Below, piece by piece: positions 7,902 to 16,184 of a DNA stretch of 64,000 nt. The notes below the pieces were generated by a model, which saw nothing but the letters and a program-made list of their open reading frames with translations, was not told the origin of the DNA and did no database searches. Position numbers and translations under genes: made by a program. The DNA lies in assembly GCA_038118725.1 (NCBI GenBank), contig JAYOIK010000024.1:1-64000 (forward strand), read 5' to 3'. Positions within the stretch are counted from its first letter, which is position 1; every line of letters starts with the position of its first letter. The DNA is from JADHLJ01 sp038118725 (GTDB taxonomy: Bacteria; Pseudomonadota; Alphaproteobacteria; Thalassobaculales; Thalassobaculaceae).

Positions 7902-10373
7902 ATGGATATGGCGACCAGCAATAGCACGGACTCGACGTCCTTCGCTTCCGGGGCGTCGACCGGATTTTCGGTCTTTCTGAAGCGCCGGGGCCGCGAGATC
8001 GTAGGCGGCGCATTGTTGTCCTTGGCATTTCTGCTCGCCGCCGCGCTGATTACTCACGAGCCCACCGATCCGTCCCTGAACACTATGGGAACGGGAGAGG
8101 TGAAGAATGTGCTCGGCCATCCCGGCGCGTTGGTCTCCGACATTCTCTCGCAGTCACTCGGATTGGCGAATTTGGCGCTCTTATCGGTTCTGACGGCCTG
8201 GGGTTTTCGTTTCATGTCCCAGCGACCGGTTGACGGCCTGGCGATGCGCATCGCCGTGCTGCCCCTGGCCTTGCTGATTCTGGCGGATGTTCTCGCGGCG
8301 TTTCCCGTGCCCGATGCCTGGCCCTTTCGGTCTGGACTTGGTGGGTTCTCGGGAGAGCTTCTGGCGAAGCAAATTGTTTCCCTGAATATTATAGCCGCTG
8401 AACACCGTATCTATCTGACCGCTGGGCTAGGCGTTTTCGCCGCGATGGCGATTCTCTGGTGCCATGGCGCGACATGGGGAGAGTGGCTGGGTTTCTTGAA
8501 GCGGATCCCGAGTCGGTTCTGGCTTGCGGTCAAAATCGGCGGCCAGGGCGGACGCATTGGTCGTCGAGCCGTTGGTGTCGGACTCGGGGCCACCGCGGGT
8601 TTGGCAAGGCGTGGCATCGAAGCGGCCCGCGCCCGGCGGGAGCCGAGCATCGGTGGAAGCGACGCGAAATTGTCAAAGCGCGCGCGGATTGACGATGTCC
8701 GCGAAGGTGAGGAAAAAAGACCGAATAAAACGGCCGTCGTAGAGGAAGTATACGAGCCATCCGCGGGCCCAGAGGTGGAAACCCAGGCTGACAACGCGCG
8801 CAAGAAGCGGCGCGCCGCCGCCAAGCAGGAAAGTCTCGACCTCGCGCCGGCCGGCGAATACCGGATGCCGCAGCTGAGCTTGCTGGCGCCGCCCGCGTCC
8901 GAGGTTTCCGGTGGACCCGACAAGGATACTTTGGAAGCCAATGCGCGGATGCTTGAAACCGTGCTGCAGGATTTCGGGGTCAAGGGAGAAATCGTCAAGG
9001 TGCGCAGTGGCCCGGTGGTCACGCTCTATGAGCTGGAGCCGGCGCCGGGAACCAAGTCATCGCGGGTGATTGGGCTCGCCGATGATATAGCCCGGTCGAT
9101 GAGCGCGATCTCGGTGCGTGTCGCGGTGGTGCCCGGACGTAACGTGATCGGTATCGAACTGCCCAACGCCAGCCGTGAAATGGTGGTCCTGCGCGAGATT
9201 TTCGAAGCCGATACCTACGATAAATCAAGCGCGAAACTTCCGATCGCGCTCGGCAAGGATATCGGTGGCACGCCCGTCGTCGTGGATCTGGCACGCATGC
9301 CGCATCTGCTGATCGCCGGGACCACCGGATCCGGTAAGTCCGTCGCGGTGAACACGATGATCCTGTCGCTGCTGTATCGACTCACGCCCGAGCAGTGCCG
9401 GATGATCATGGTCGACCCCAAGATGCTGGAGTTGTCCATTTATGACGGTATCCCGCATCTCTTGAGCCCGGTGGTGACCGATCCGAAGAAGGCCGTGGTG
9501 GCGTTGAAATGGACCGTGCGGGAGATGGAAACCCGCTACCGGGCCATGTCCAAGCTCGGCGTGCGGAACATCGACGGATACAATGTCCGGCTCGCCGAGG
9601 CGCGTAAGAAGGGCGAGGTTCTGAAGCGCCGCGTGCAGACCGGGTTTGATCCGGATACCGGCAAGCCGGTATTCGAGGACGAGGCGCTGGACCTTACACC
9701 GTTGCCCTATATTGTCGTGGTGATCGACGAGGTCGCGGATCTCATGCTGGTCGCCGGCAAGGATATCGAGGGCGCGGTGCAGCGCCTCGCGCAAATGGCC
9801 CGCGCCGCCGGTATCCACGTGATCATGGCGACCCAGCGACCGTCGGTCGACGTGATCACCGGCACCATCAAGGCCAATTTCCCGACCCGGATCAGCTTCC
9901 AAGTCACCTCCAAGATCGACAGCCGCACGATCCTCGGCGAACAGGGCGCCGAGCAGCTGCTTGGTCAGGGTGACATGCTGCACATGGCGGGCGGCGGACG
10001 GATCACCCGGGTGCACGGTCCCTTCGTGTCCGATGAAGAGGTCGAGGACGTGGTGCTCCATCTGCGCGCCCAGGGAGAGCCGGAATACAACGATTCGATC
10101 ACCGAGGAAGACGAGGTCGGCGACCCGCTGGCGCCCTATGGCTTGGGGGTCGGCGACTCCGAGGGGGGTAGCGGTGACGAGCTCTATGATCAGGCCGTCG
10201 CCATCGTGGCTCGCGAGCGCAAGGCCTCCACGAGCTTCATTCAGCGTCACCTCAAGATCGGTTACAATCGCGCCGCGACAATCATCGAGCGCATGGAAAG
10301 CGATGGTGTGGTCAGCGCGGCGAACCATGTCGGCAAGCGCGAAGTCCTGGTCGGTGATCACTCCGAGGACTAA
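7902..10373 (+). CDS. ftsK: DNA translocase FtsK
   Basis: An 823-residue FtsK/SpoIIIE protein. Hydrophobic segments in the first 200 residues anchor it at the division septum. A charged linker (about 210-330) follows, then the motor with Walker A GTTGSGKS near residue 473 and Walker B IVVVIDEVADLM near 606, and a C-terminal winged-helix gamma domain (YDQAVAIVARERKAS to REVLV) that reads KOPS sites. It pumps chromosome DNA during division. ATG at 7908 has better spacing from GAGG than ATG at 7902; both are in frame. Confidence 0.95.
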   Translation: MDMATSNSTDSTSFASGASTGFSVFLKRRGREIVGGALLSLAFLLAAALITHEPTDPSLNTMGTGEVKNVLGHPGALVSDILSQSLGLANLALLSVLTAWGFRFMSQRPVDGLAMRIAVLPLALLILADVLAAFPVPDAWPFRSGLGGFSGELLAKQIVSLNIIAAEHRIYLTAGLGVFAAMAILWCHGATWGEWLGFLKRIPSRFWLAVKIGGQGGRIGRRAVGVGLGATAGLARRGIEAARARREPSIGGSDAKLSKRARIDDVREGEEKRPNKTAVVEEVYEPSAGPEVETQADNARKKRRAAAKQESLDLAPAGEYRMPQLSLLAPPASEVSGGPDKDTLEANARMLETVLQDFGVKGEIVKVRSGPVVTLYELEPAPGTKSSRVIGLADDIARSMSAISVRVAVVPGRNVIGIELPNASREMVVLREIFEADTYDKSSAKLPIALGKDIGGTPVVVDLARMPHLLIAGTTGSGKSVAVNTMILSLLYRLTPEQCRMIMVDPKMLELSIYDGIPHLLSPVVTDPKKAVVALKWTVREMETRYRAMSKLGVRNIDGYNVRLAEARKKGEVLKRRVQTGFDPDTGKPVFEDEALDLTPLPYIVVVIDEVADLMLVAGKDIEGAVQRLAQMARAAGIHVIMATQRPSVDVITGTIKANFPTRISFQVTSKIDSRTILGEQGAEQLLGQGDMLHMAGGGRITRVHGPFVSDEEVEDVVLHLRAQGEPEYNDSITEEDEVGDPLAPYGLGVGDSEGGSGDELYDQAVAIVARERKASTSFIQRHLKIGYNRAATIIERMESDGVVSAANHVGKREVLVGDHSED

Positions 10374-10421
10374 AACCGTCTCGCGCGGCTTGCGAAGTCC
10401 ATCCGGACATGCCACATCGGG

Positions 10422-11048
10422 ATGATGATCAGACAAATTCTCCTCACCGGCGCGCTCTTATCCATGCTCGCGTCGGCAAACGCCTCGGCGGCGTCCCTCG
10501 GCGCCAAGGACGCGCGAGACGTGGGACGGGTCGAGGCCTATCTCAACGCGATCACGACGCTCAAATCCAAGTTCATCCAACGGGCGAGCACCGGCAATCT
10601 GGCGAGTGGCACGGTTTATATCTCCCGGCCCGGCAAGATGCGGTTCGAGTACGATCCGCCGGCGCCGATTCTGCTCGTGGCCGATGGGATCTTCCTGATT
10701 TACGTCGACAAGGAGCTCGAACAGGTCAGCCACGTTCCTATCTCCTCGACACCGCTCGGCATTCTTGTCTCGGAGAATGTGAAACTAACCGACAATCATG
10801 ACATCGCCGCCGTGGAGCGTGGCGCCGGCACCCTGGCGGTGACCCTGACCATGAAGGATGACGTCGAGGCCGGCTCGGTACGGCTGCTATTCGCCGATGC
10901 GCCGCTCGCTCTCAAGCAATGGTATATCCGCGACGCCCAGGGGGTCGAGGTCCAGGTCTCGCTGTTGGACCCGCAACGCGGCCTTGAGCTTGATTCGACG
11001 CTGTTTCAGGTCAATCCCGATATGTTTGGCGCCAGCCACAACAATTGA
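10422..11048 (+). CDS. lolA: Outer-membrane lipoprotein carrier LolA
   Basis: A 208-residue periplasmic protein with a signal peptide (MMIRQILLTGALLSML to about NASAA), followed by the LolA beta-barrel: YLNAITTLKSKFIQ, GTVYISRPGKMRFEYDPP and the ADG segment. It ferries lipoproteins released by LolCDE across the periplasm. The ftsK-lolA order is common in alphaproteobacteria and supports the call. It lies 48 bp after ftsK and converges with the sterol-desaturase-like gene 14 bp further on. Confidence 0.92.
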   Translation: MMIRQILLTGALLSMLASANASAASLGAKDARDVGRVEAYLNAITTLKSKFIQRASTGNLASGTVYISRPGKMRFEYDPPAPILLVADGIFLIYVDKELEQVSHVPISSTPLGILVSENVKLTDNHDIAAVERGAGTLAVTLTMKDDVEAGSVRLLFADAPLALKQWYIRDAQGVEVQVSLLDPQRGLELDSTLFQVNPDMFGASHNN

Positions 11049-11062
11049 CGAAGGATGGTTGA

Positions 11063-11839
11063 TCAGTCCTGTCGCTGGAAAGGTCGGATCAGCAACCCCA
11101 AGAGTCCGATATCGGATTGTGCCTCGACACCGATCTTCATTTCGCGTTTACGCGGCGTCGGGCTGCGCGAGCCGAACAGACTATCCCAGAAACTGAAGAT
11201 CGTCCCATAGTTGGAATCCGTGTCCGACCGGACCGCGTGATGGTGCACCCAATGGATCGACGGGGTGATCAGAATGGCGGAGATCTCTTCTTCCCGGCCC
11301 TTGTGAAGGCTGAAATTTGAATGCTGAAACGCCGCGGCGAGTAGGACAGCCGCCTCGAAGGCCAGGACCGAGGCCAGCGGCATCCCCAAGGCCAGGATGA
11401 CAACCGCCCTAAAGCAGGCGGACAGCAAAACCTCGCCGAAGTGAAAACGCACCGATGAGGTGACGTCGAGAAACTCGTCGAGATGATGCACTTGATGAAA
11501 CAGCCAGAGAAACGGCACCACGTGATTGCAGCGGTGCCACCAATAGATCAGGAAATCCAGAATGATGATGTCGACAACCACGGGCAGCCAACCGGTATAC
11601 CAATCCGGACGCCAATCCAGGGCGCTGTCCGTCGCCCAATAGGATAGCGGCACGATGATCGTCAGGCTGAGGCCGATATTGATGCCCCAGAGCACGGCGT
11701 TGCGCAGGACTCGGGTCCAGCCGCCGACACGTTCAGCCGCCGGGACCAACCGCTCGGCGAAGAACAGCAGGACCAGCCAGGTGCCCGCGACCATGCCCTT
11801 GTACTGAAGAAGTGTCTGGGTAATGTCATCCATCGCCAA
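11063..11839 (-). CDS. Sterol desaturase / fatty-acid hydroxylase family membrane protein
   Basis: A 258-residue membrane di-iron oxygenase. The histidine clusters that bind iron are visible: WHRCNH, HQVHH and HWVHHH, with hydrophobic helices before and between. The family hydroxylates or desaturates lipids; the substrate here is unknown, and hopanoid, ornithine-lipid or carotenoid modification are all possible. The start could be M1 or M3. It is a single leftward gene between lolA and a divergent amidase, so the neighbours give no hint of its substrate. Confidence 0.85.
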   Translation of the reverse strand: MAMDDITQTLLQYKGMVAGTWLVLLFFAERLVPAAERVGGWTRVLRNAVLWGINIGLSLTIIVPLSYWATDSALDWRPDWYTGWLPVVVDIIILDFLIYWWHRCNHVVPFLWLFHQVHHLDEFLDVTSSVRFHFGEVLLSACFRAVVILALGMPLASVLAFEAAVLLAAAFQHSNFSLHKGREEEISAILITPSIHWVHHHAVRSDTDSNYGTIFSFWDSLFGSRSPTPRKREMKIGVEAQSDIGLLGLLIRPFQRQD

Positions 11840-11857
11840 GATATGGCAGACTCTTGG

Positions 11858-11896
11858 CCGAACGCCAACTCAACCGAACGCCAACTCAACCGAACG
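11858..11896. repeat. Short tandem repeat, 16-bp unit, about 2.4 copies
   Basis: CCGAACGCCAACTCAA occurs at 11858-11873 and 11874-11889, followed by a partial third copy CCGAACG (11890-11896). It lies between two divergent genes, in the region that should hold their promoters. Confidence 0.8.
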
Positions 11897-11929
11897 TGAG
11901 TCGCGCGCCAGATTGGATTTTCGGAGCCG

Positions 11930-12730
11930 ATGGATATGACGACGCAAGCACCAAGCCCACTGGTCGCGGTCTCGGCGTGCCGGATCGCGGGGGAGGTTCA
12001 TCCGTTTCATCGTGTCGGCGAGAAGTATCTCATGGCGGTCGCCGATCCGGCGGGCTGCGTGCCGATCGTCATGCCGGTGCTCGCCGACCAGGCGATGATC
12101 GAGACCTATGTCGAGCGAATCGACGGGCTTTTGTTAACCGGTGGGGCGGCGAATGTTGAGCCTCACAATTATAACGGCCCGAAGAGTGTCGAGGGGACCA
12201 AGCACGATCCGCATCGTGACGCCACGATGCTGCCGCTGATCCGGGCCTGTGTCGCGCGCGGCGTGCCGGTTCTCGGCCTATGTCTGGGCTTGCAGGAAAT
12301 GAACGTCGCCTTTGGCGGGACCCTGCACCAACGGGTCTTCGATCTCGAGGGAAAGTTCGACCACCGCATGCGCCGGGACGTGGACGACCATGCCCGCCGC
12401 TATCGCCCGGCCCATGATATCCAGATAACGCCGGGAGGTATGTTGGCCGACATCATCGGGCCGGAAAACGTGTTGGTGAACTCGCTCCATGCCCAGGGTA
12501 TCGATCAGCCTGGAGAGCGCGTCCACGTCGAGGCGGTGGCGCCCGATGGCATCATCGAGGCGATCAGCATCGCCGACGCGCCGGGATTCGCGCTCGCGGT
12601 GCAATGGCATCCGGAATGGCCGCGTCCGATCACCGGGCACAATGCCAAGATCTTCGAGGCTTTCGGGGATGCCTGCCGTGCCCATGCCCGCGGGCGTTCC
12701 GGGACGGCCGCGAGCCTCGCGGCGGAGTAA
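11930..12730 (+). CDS. Class I glutamine amidotransferase-like hydrolase (PuuD family)
   Basis: A 266-residue peptidase C26 protein resembling gamma-glutamyl-gamma-aminobutyrate hydrolase. The catalytic Cys sits in the nucleophile elbow VLGLCLGLQEMN and the His/Glu pair in AVQWHPEWP. PuuD splits gamma-glutamyl-GABA in putrescine degradation, but no other put/puu genes are nearby, so the substrate is only an inference. GGAG lies three bases before ATG 11930 and nine before in-frame ATG 11936, so the latter may be the true start. Confidence 0.85.
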   Translation: MDMTTQAPSPLVAVSACRIAGEVHPFHRVGEKYLMAVADPAGCVPIVMPVLADQAMIETYVERIDGLLLTGGAANVEPHNYNGPKSVEGTKHDPHRDATMLPLIRACVARGVPVLGLCLGLQEMNVAFGGTLHQRVFDLEGKFDHRMRRDVDDHARRYRPAHDIQITPGGMLADIIGPENVLVNSLHAQGIDQPGERVHVEAVAPDGIIEAISIADAPGFALAVQWHPEWPRPITGHNAKIFEAFGDACRAHARGRSGTAASLAAE

Positions 12731-12766
12731 GAGCAAGGCACGATCCCTAGTAAAGAAAACCTCCAC

Positions 12767-12902
12767 CGTCGCCCTGGCGAAAGGCAGGGCCATGCTTAGA
12801 TGGCACGGCGTGACGGGTTCGGTTGCGGGCGAGTCCGGCGGCTACAGCAAATCGTGCGGGAGGAAGGTCCAGATGAAGGCCCTGCCTTTCGCCAGGGCGA
12901 CG
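12767..12902. repeat. Perfect 25-bp inverted repeats enclosing 86 bp
   Basis: The arm at 12767-12791 (begins CGTCGCCCTGGCG) is the exact reverse complement of 12878-12902. The 86 bp between them hold no recognisable gene. The element occupies the gap between the PuuD-like gene and the convergent TPP-enzyme gene. On the minus strand it is followed by a T-rich stretch (12752-12761), so it might also help end transcription of the TPP gene. Its form resembles a miniature inverted-repeat or palindromic intergenic element. Confidence 0.85.
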
Positions 12903-12969
12903 ACTAAAAAAATTCTACGTGTTTGCCGCTCAAAGCTTGGGACATTCTTGCCCTCGCCCATCGGGCCGC

Positions 12970-14700
12970 CTACGCCACCCGATCGCCCTTCTTGATCGTC
13001 GCCGCCCGGTTATCGACGCCCGGCAGCATTTTCGCGGGGTCGCGGGTAACCACCATGTCGATCACCGTGGGCGAACCCTTGTGGGCCAGGCCCGCGGCGA
13101 TGGCGCCGGCGACCTGGTCCGGATGCTCGACCCGGATGCCGTTACAGCCCAGTGCGTTGGCGGCGTCGGCGTAGTTGGTTTCCGCCAGATCGCTCGACTG
13201 ATAGGCGCCCTCGCCATACATCAGATGTTGCAGCGCCTTCACGTATCCCGAGGCCGCGTTGTTGACGACGATGATGGTGAAGTCGAGGCCCATGCGCCGC
13301 GCCGTCTCAAGCTCGCCCAATGTCATGTTGAAGCCGCCGTCTCCGGTCAGCGCCACCACCGGTCCCGCCTCGGCCAGCGCCGCGCCCATGGCGCCGGGCA
13401 GGCCGTAGCCGATGGAAGCGAAGCCCCGATCCGGCAGGAAACCGCGCCCGGCGCGCTTGGTGTCGAACAGCAGGCCACCCCAATGCGCCGCGAAGCCGCC
13501 ATCGGCGACCAGGATCGCGTCCGCCGGCAGGCCCTGGTTCAGCTCATACATCAGCCGCGCCATGTTCACCGGCACCTCCTCGGAGGTGAGCCGTTCGTTG
13601 ACCGAGACCCGCCAGTCGGCCATCCGCTTGGCGACATCGGCGGCGAAATCCGCCCGCATCGCGTGCTGGCGCCCGGCGTCGTCGGCCATCGCCGCGTGCA
13701 AATCGCGGATGCCCTCGCGCGCGTCGCCCCACATCGCCACGTCCGGTTGCAGGGTGCGGCCGATTTCCTCGGCGACGACCTCCAGATGGATGATCGGCTT
13801 GCCGGCGGGCGGCAGGGTGAAGCGCTTGGTGGCGATCTCGCCGAGCTTGCAGCCGACGACCAGCAGGCAGTCGCTGTCGTCCATGATCCCGTTGGCGATC
13901 CGGTCATAGCGTCCGAACAGACCGGCATTCAGCGAGTTCGTGCAGGCGATCGCGCCCTTGCCGGTCATCGTGTGGGCCACCGGGATATTGAAGGCCTCGG
14001 CAAAGGCCTCCAGGGCCTCGTTGGCGCCGGAGAGATGCACGCCGCCGCCGGCCAGCACCATCGGCTTCTCGGCCTTGGAGAGCAGGCCCACGGCGGCCTC
14101 TAGGGACTCCGTGGATGGACGCGCGCGCAGGCTCGGCGCCGACTGGTTGGCTTGTGGCACATCGAGCTCTTCCGGGTCGAAGGGAAAGGTGCCGTGGCAG
14201 ATGTCTTCCGGCACGTCGAGCACCACCGGGCCGGGACGACCCGTCGTCGCGACCTGAAAGGCCCGGCGCACCAGTTCCGGCAGGCGCTCAATCATCTCGA
14301 CCCGGATGACTTCCTTGCAGGCCGGCGCCAGGATCTCCAGTTGCCGGCTTTCCTGGGTCATGTTCTTCCAGGAATGCAGCCGGTGACTGTCGCCGACAAT
14401 GGCGACCATCGGCGTGCCGGCGTTCAGCGCCTCGATCAATCCGGTCACAAGATTGGTCGCGCCCGGCCCAAGTGTCGCGTCCACCACGCCGACCCGCCCG
14501 GTCACCTTGGCATAGGCATCGGCGGCGAAGGTGCCACAGCGCTCGTCATTGATCAGCGAATGCATCAGCCCGATGCGCCGCGCCGCGTCATAGAAGGGAA
14601 GCAACTGAAAGCCGCCCATGCCGAACATCGGCCCAATCCCCTGGGCCCGAAGCAGCCGCGCCAGCGCTTCGCCGCCGGTCATCTCGTTGGTTTCGGCCAT
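12970..14700 (-). CDS. Thiamine-diphosphate-dependent enzyme (acetolactate synthase large-subunit-like)
   Basis: A 576-residue protein with the three-domain ALS/benzoylformate-decarboxylase layout. The cofactor-activating Glu lies in INDERCGTFAADAYAKVTG (about 50-67), the middle domain spans about 200-330, and the TPP/Mg motif begins at LTGDGGFN and ends in NN near residue 480. No ilvN regulatory gene is adjacent, so I do not call it the biosynthetic acetolactate synthase; an oxalyl-CoA-, sulfoacetaldehyde- or other 2-oxoacid-acting member is equally possible. It is transcribed alone, with repeat elements on both sides. Confidence 0.82.
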   Translation of the reverse strand: MAETNEMTGGEALARLLRAQGIGPMFGMGGFQLLPFYDAARRIGLMHSLINDERCGTFAADAYAKVTGRVGVVDATLGPGATNLVTGLIEALNAGTPMVAIVGDSHRLHSWKNMTQESRQLEILAPACKEVIRVEMIERLPELVRRAFQVATTGRPGPVVLDVPEDICHGTFPFDPEELDVPQANQSAPSLRARPSTESLEAAVGLLSKAEKPMVLAGGGVHLSGANEALEAFAEAFNIPVAHTMTGKGAIACTNSLNAGLFGRYDRIANGIMDDSDCLLVVGCKLGEIATKRFTLPPAGKPIIHLEVVAEEIGRTLQPDVAMWGDAREGIRDLHAAMADDAGRQHAMRADFAADVAKRMADWRVSVNERLTSEEVPVNMARLMYELNQGLPADAILVADGGFAAHWGGLLFDTKRAGRGFLPDRGFASIGYGLPGAMGAALAEAGPVVALTGDGGFNMTLGELETARRMGLDFTIIVVNNAASGYVKALQHLMYGEGAYQSSDLAETNYADAANALGCNGIRVEHPDQVAGAIAAGLAHKGSPTVIDMVVTRDPAKMLPGVDNRAATIKKGDRVA

Positions 14701-14824
14701 GGTGAGGGTCTCCAGTTCGGGATGGTGTTTCGGTTCGGCGCGAGATTAGCGCGGCGGTGGGCGATGGGCAAAGGGATGGCGCGTGGTGTTAAGGACTTTG
14801 TGGTTTCCGAAGTACGTTTGGGCG

Positions 14825-14932
14825 GACAGGACCCTTCGAGACAGCGCATTCGCGCTTCCTCAGGGTGAGAAAATACCCTGCTTCCAACTCACCCTAAGGG
14901 ATCGCGAAGCGATCGTCTCGAAGGGTCCTGTC
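14825..14932. repeat. Palindromic intergenic repeat, copy 1
   Basis: Outer 18-bp perfect inverted arms (14825-14842, GACAGGACCCTTCGAGAC, and 14915-14932) enclose a second, inner inverted pair (CTCAGGGTGAG near 14859 and CTCACCCTAAG near 14888), so the whole can fold into a long cruciform. Copy 2 at 18961-19072 shares the CCCTTCGAGAC ends and the CTCAGGGTGAG core. The design resembles palindromic repeats common between genes in alphaproteobacteria. Confidence 0.85.
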
Positions 14933-14960
14933 TGCTACGGACTCGAACGGAACCACTCCC

Positions 14961-15341
14961 TCAAACAGCCCGATACTCCGTCCCCTTGCCGGGGGTGATG
15001 AACAGCGCGGTGCCCGGCTCGTGGACGATGCCGCGATGCCAGACGCCGCGTGGGACCACGATGGCCTCGTGAGGCTCAAGCAGGAGATTGCGCTCGCCGT
15101 CGGCGAGTTCGAAGACCAGTTCCAGGGAGCCGGTCAGCAGCATCACCACCTCGTCCCCATTGGGATGGCGCTCCCATCGGTCCCAGGTCCTGGTTTCCGG
15201 GCAGACCATCATCAGCCGGCCGTCATGCAGGTCGGTCCGCTCGCCGATCTTGGACCAGAAGTCATCGGTGACCGGCACGCCCTCGATATTGAGGGTTTCG
15301 GTGAGGTGCAGAAACGTCGTTTGCAGGTCGAGACCGGCCAT
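14961..15341 (-). CDS. Cupin-domain protein
   Basis: A 126-residue single-domain cupin. The first cupin motif is visible in WERHPNGDEVVMLLTGSLEL and the second in LLEPHEAIVVPRGVWHRGIV, giving potential metal-binding His and Glu residues. Function is unknown: such small cupins can be isomerases, dioxygenases or ligand-binding proteins. It begins 12 bp after the sdhB stop on the same strand, so it may be read through from the sdh operon. A palindromic repeat follows it. Confidence 0.8.
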   Translation of the reverse strand: MAGLDLQTTFLHLTETLNIEGVPVTDDFWSKIGERTDLHDGRLMMVCPETRTWDRWERHPNGDEVVMLLTGSLELVFELADGERNLLLEPHEAIVVPRGVWHRGIVHEPGTALFITPGKGTEYRAV

Positions 15342-15353
15342 TGCCGGATCTCG

Positions 15354-16133
15354 CTACCGCCGCATCACCAGCATCTTCTTGATCTCGGCGATCGCTTTCG
15401 CCGGATTCAGACCCTTCGGGCAGGTCTTGGTGCAGTTCATGATGGTGTGACAGCGATAGAGCCGGAACGGATCCTCGAGATCATCCAGACGCTCGCCGGT
15501 ATACTCATCGCGGCTATCGGCGATCCAGCGATAGGCCTGGAGCAACACCGCCGGGCCGAGATACCGCTCGCCATTCCACCAATAGCTCGGGCAGGAGGTT
15601 GAGCAGCTGAAGCACAGGACGCATTCCCACATGCCGTCGAGTTTTTCGCGTTCCTCGATCGATTGAAGCCGCTCGGTGGTCGGCGGCGGAGGGGTCTTGG
15701 TCTTGAGCCACGGCTCGACCGAGGCGAGCTGGGCATAGGCGGTGCTGAGATCCGGAACCAGGTCCTTGATCACTTCCATATGGGGCAGGGGATAGATCTT
15801 CACATCACCCTGGACCTCGTCGATCGGCTTCAGGCAGGCGAGGGTGTTGGTGCCGTCGATATTCATCGAACAGGAACCGCAGATGCCCTCGCGACAGGAC
15901 CGGCGGAAGGTCACCGAGGGGTCGATCTCGTTTTTGATCTTGATGAGCGCGTCGAGAACCATCGGACCGCAGGCGTCCAGGTCGATCTCGAAGGTGTCCA
16001 ACCTCGGGTTCTCGCCCTTGTCCGGGTCATAGCGATAGATCTTGAAGGCGCGGACCCGCTTGGCGTCGCCGGATGCCTTGTGGGTGTCGCCGATTTTTAC
16101 CTTGGAGTTCGCGGGCAGGGAGAATTCAGCCAT
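15354..16133 (-). CDS. sdhB: Succinate dehydrogenase iron-sulfur subunit
   Basis: A 259-residue subunit of complex II. The N-terminal ferredoxin domain has the [2Fe-2S] cysteines in CREGICGSCSMN; the C-terminal domain has CVLCFSCSTSCPSYWW and CHTIMNCTKTCPKGLNP for the [4Fe-4S] and [3Fe-4S] clusters. It passes electrons from SdhA flavin to ubiquinone at SdhCD. It is last of sdhCDAB, 51 bp after sdhA, and the cupin gene follows. Confidence 0.97.
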   Translation of the reverse strand: MAEFSLPANSKVKIGDTHKASGDAKRVRAFKIYRYDPDKGENPRLDTFEIDLDACGPMVLDALIKIKNEIDPSVTFRRSCREGICGSCSMNIDGTNTLACLKPIDEVQGDVKIYPLPHMEVIKDLVPDLSTAYAQLASVEPWLKTKTPPPPTTERLQSIEEREKLDGMWECVLCFSCSTSCPSYWWNGERYLGPAVLLQAYRWIADSRDEYTGERLDDLEDPFRLYRCHTIMNCTKTCPKGLNPAKAIAEIKKMLVMRR

Positions 16134-16184
16134 GGGTCCCGATTCTTTCCGTCTTTGTCGATATCGTCGCTATCCGATGCGGCC

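Noticed and set aside
9225..10436. 403-codon leftward open frame opposite ftsK
   Set aside because: It shadows the conserved FtsK motor domain.
12792..12995. Small open frame inside the 25-bp inverted repeat element
   Set aside because: It has no ribosome-binding site, runs into the convergent TPP gene, and the palindromic DNA explains its sequence.
12919..14103. 394-codon rightward open frame opposite the TPP enzyme gene
   Set aside because: It is antisense to a well-supported TPP-dependent enzyme and its product is His/Arg/Gly-rich low-complexity sequence typical of reverse frames in high-GC DNA.
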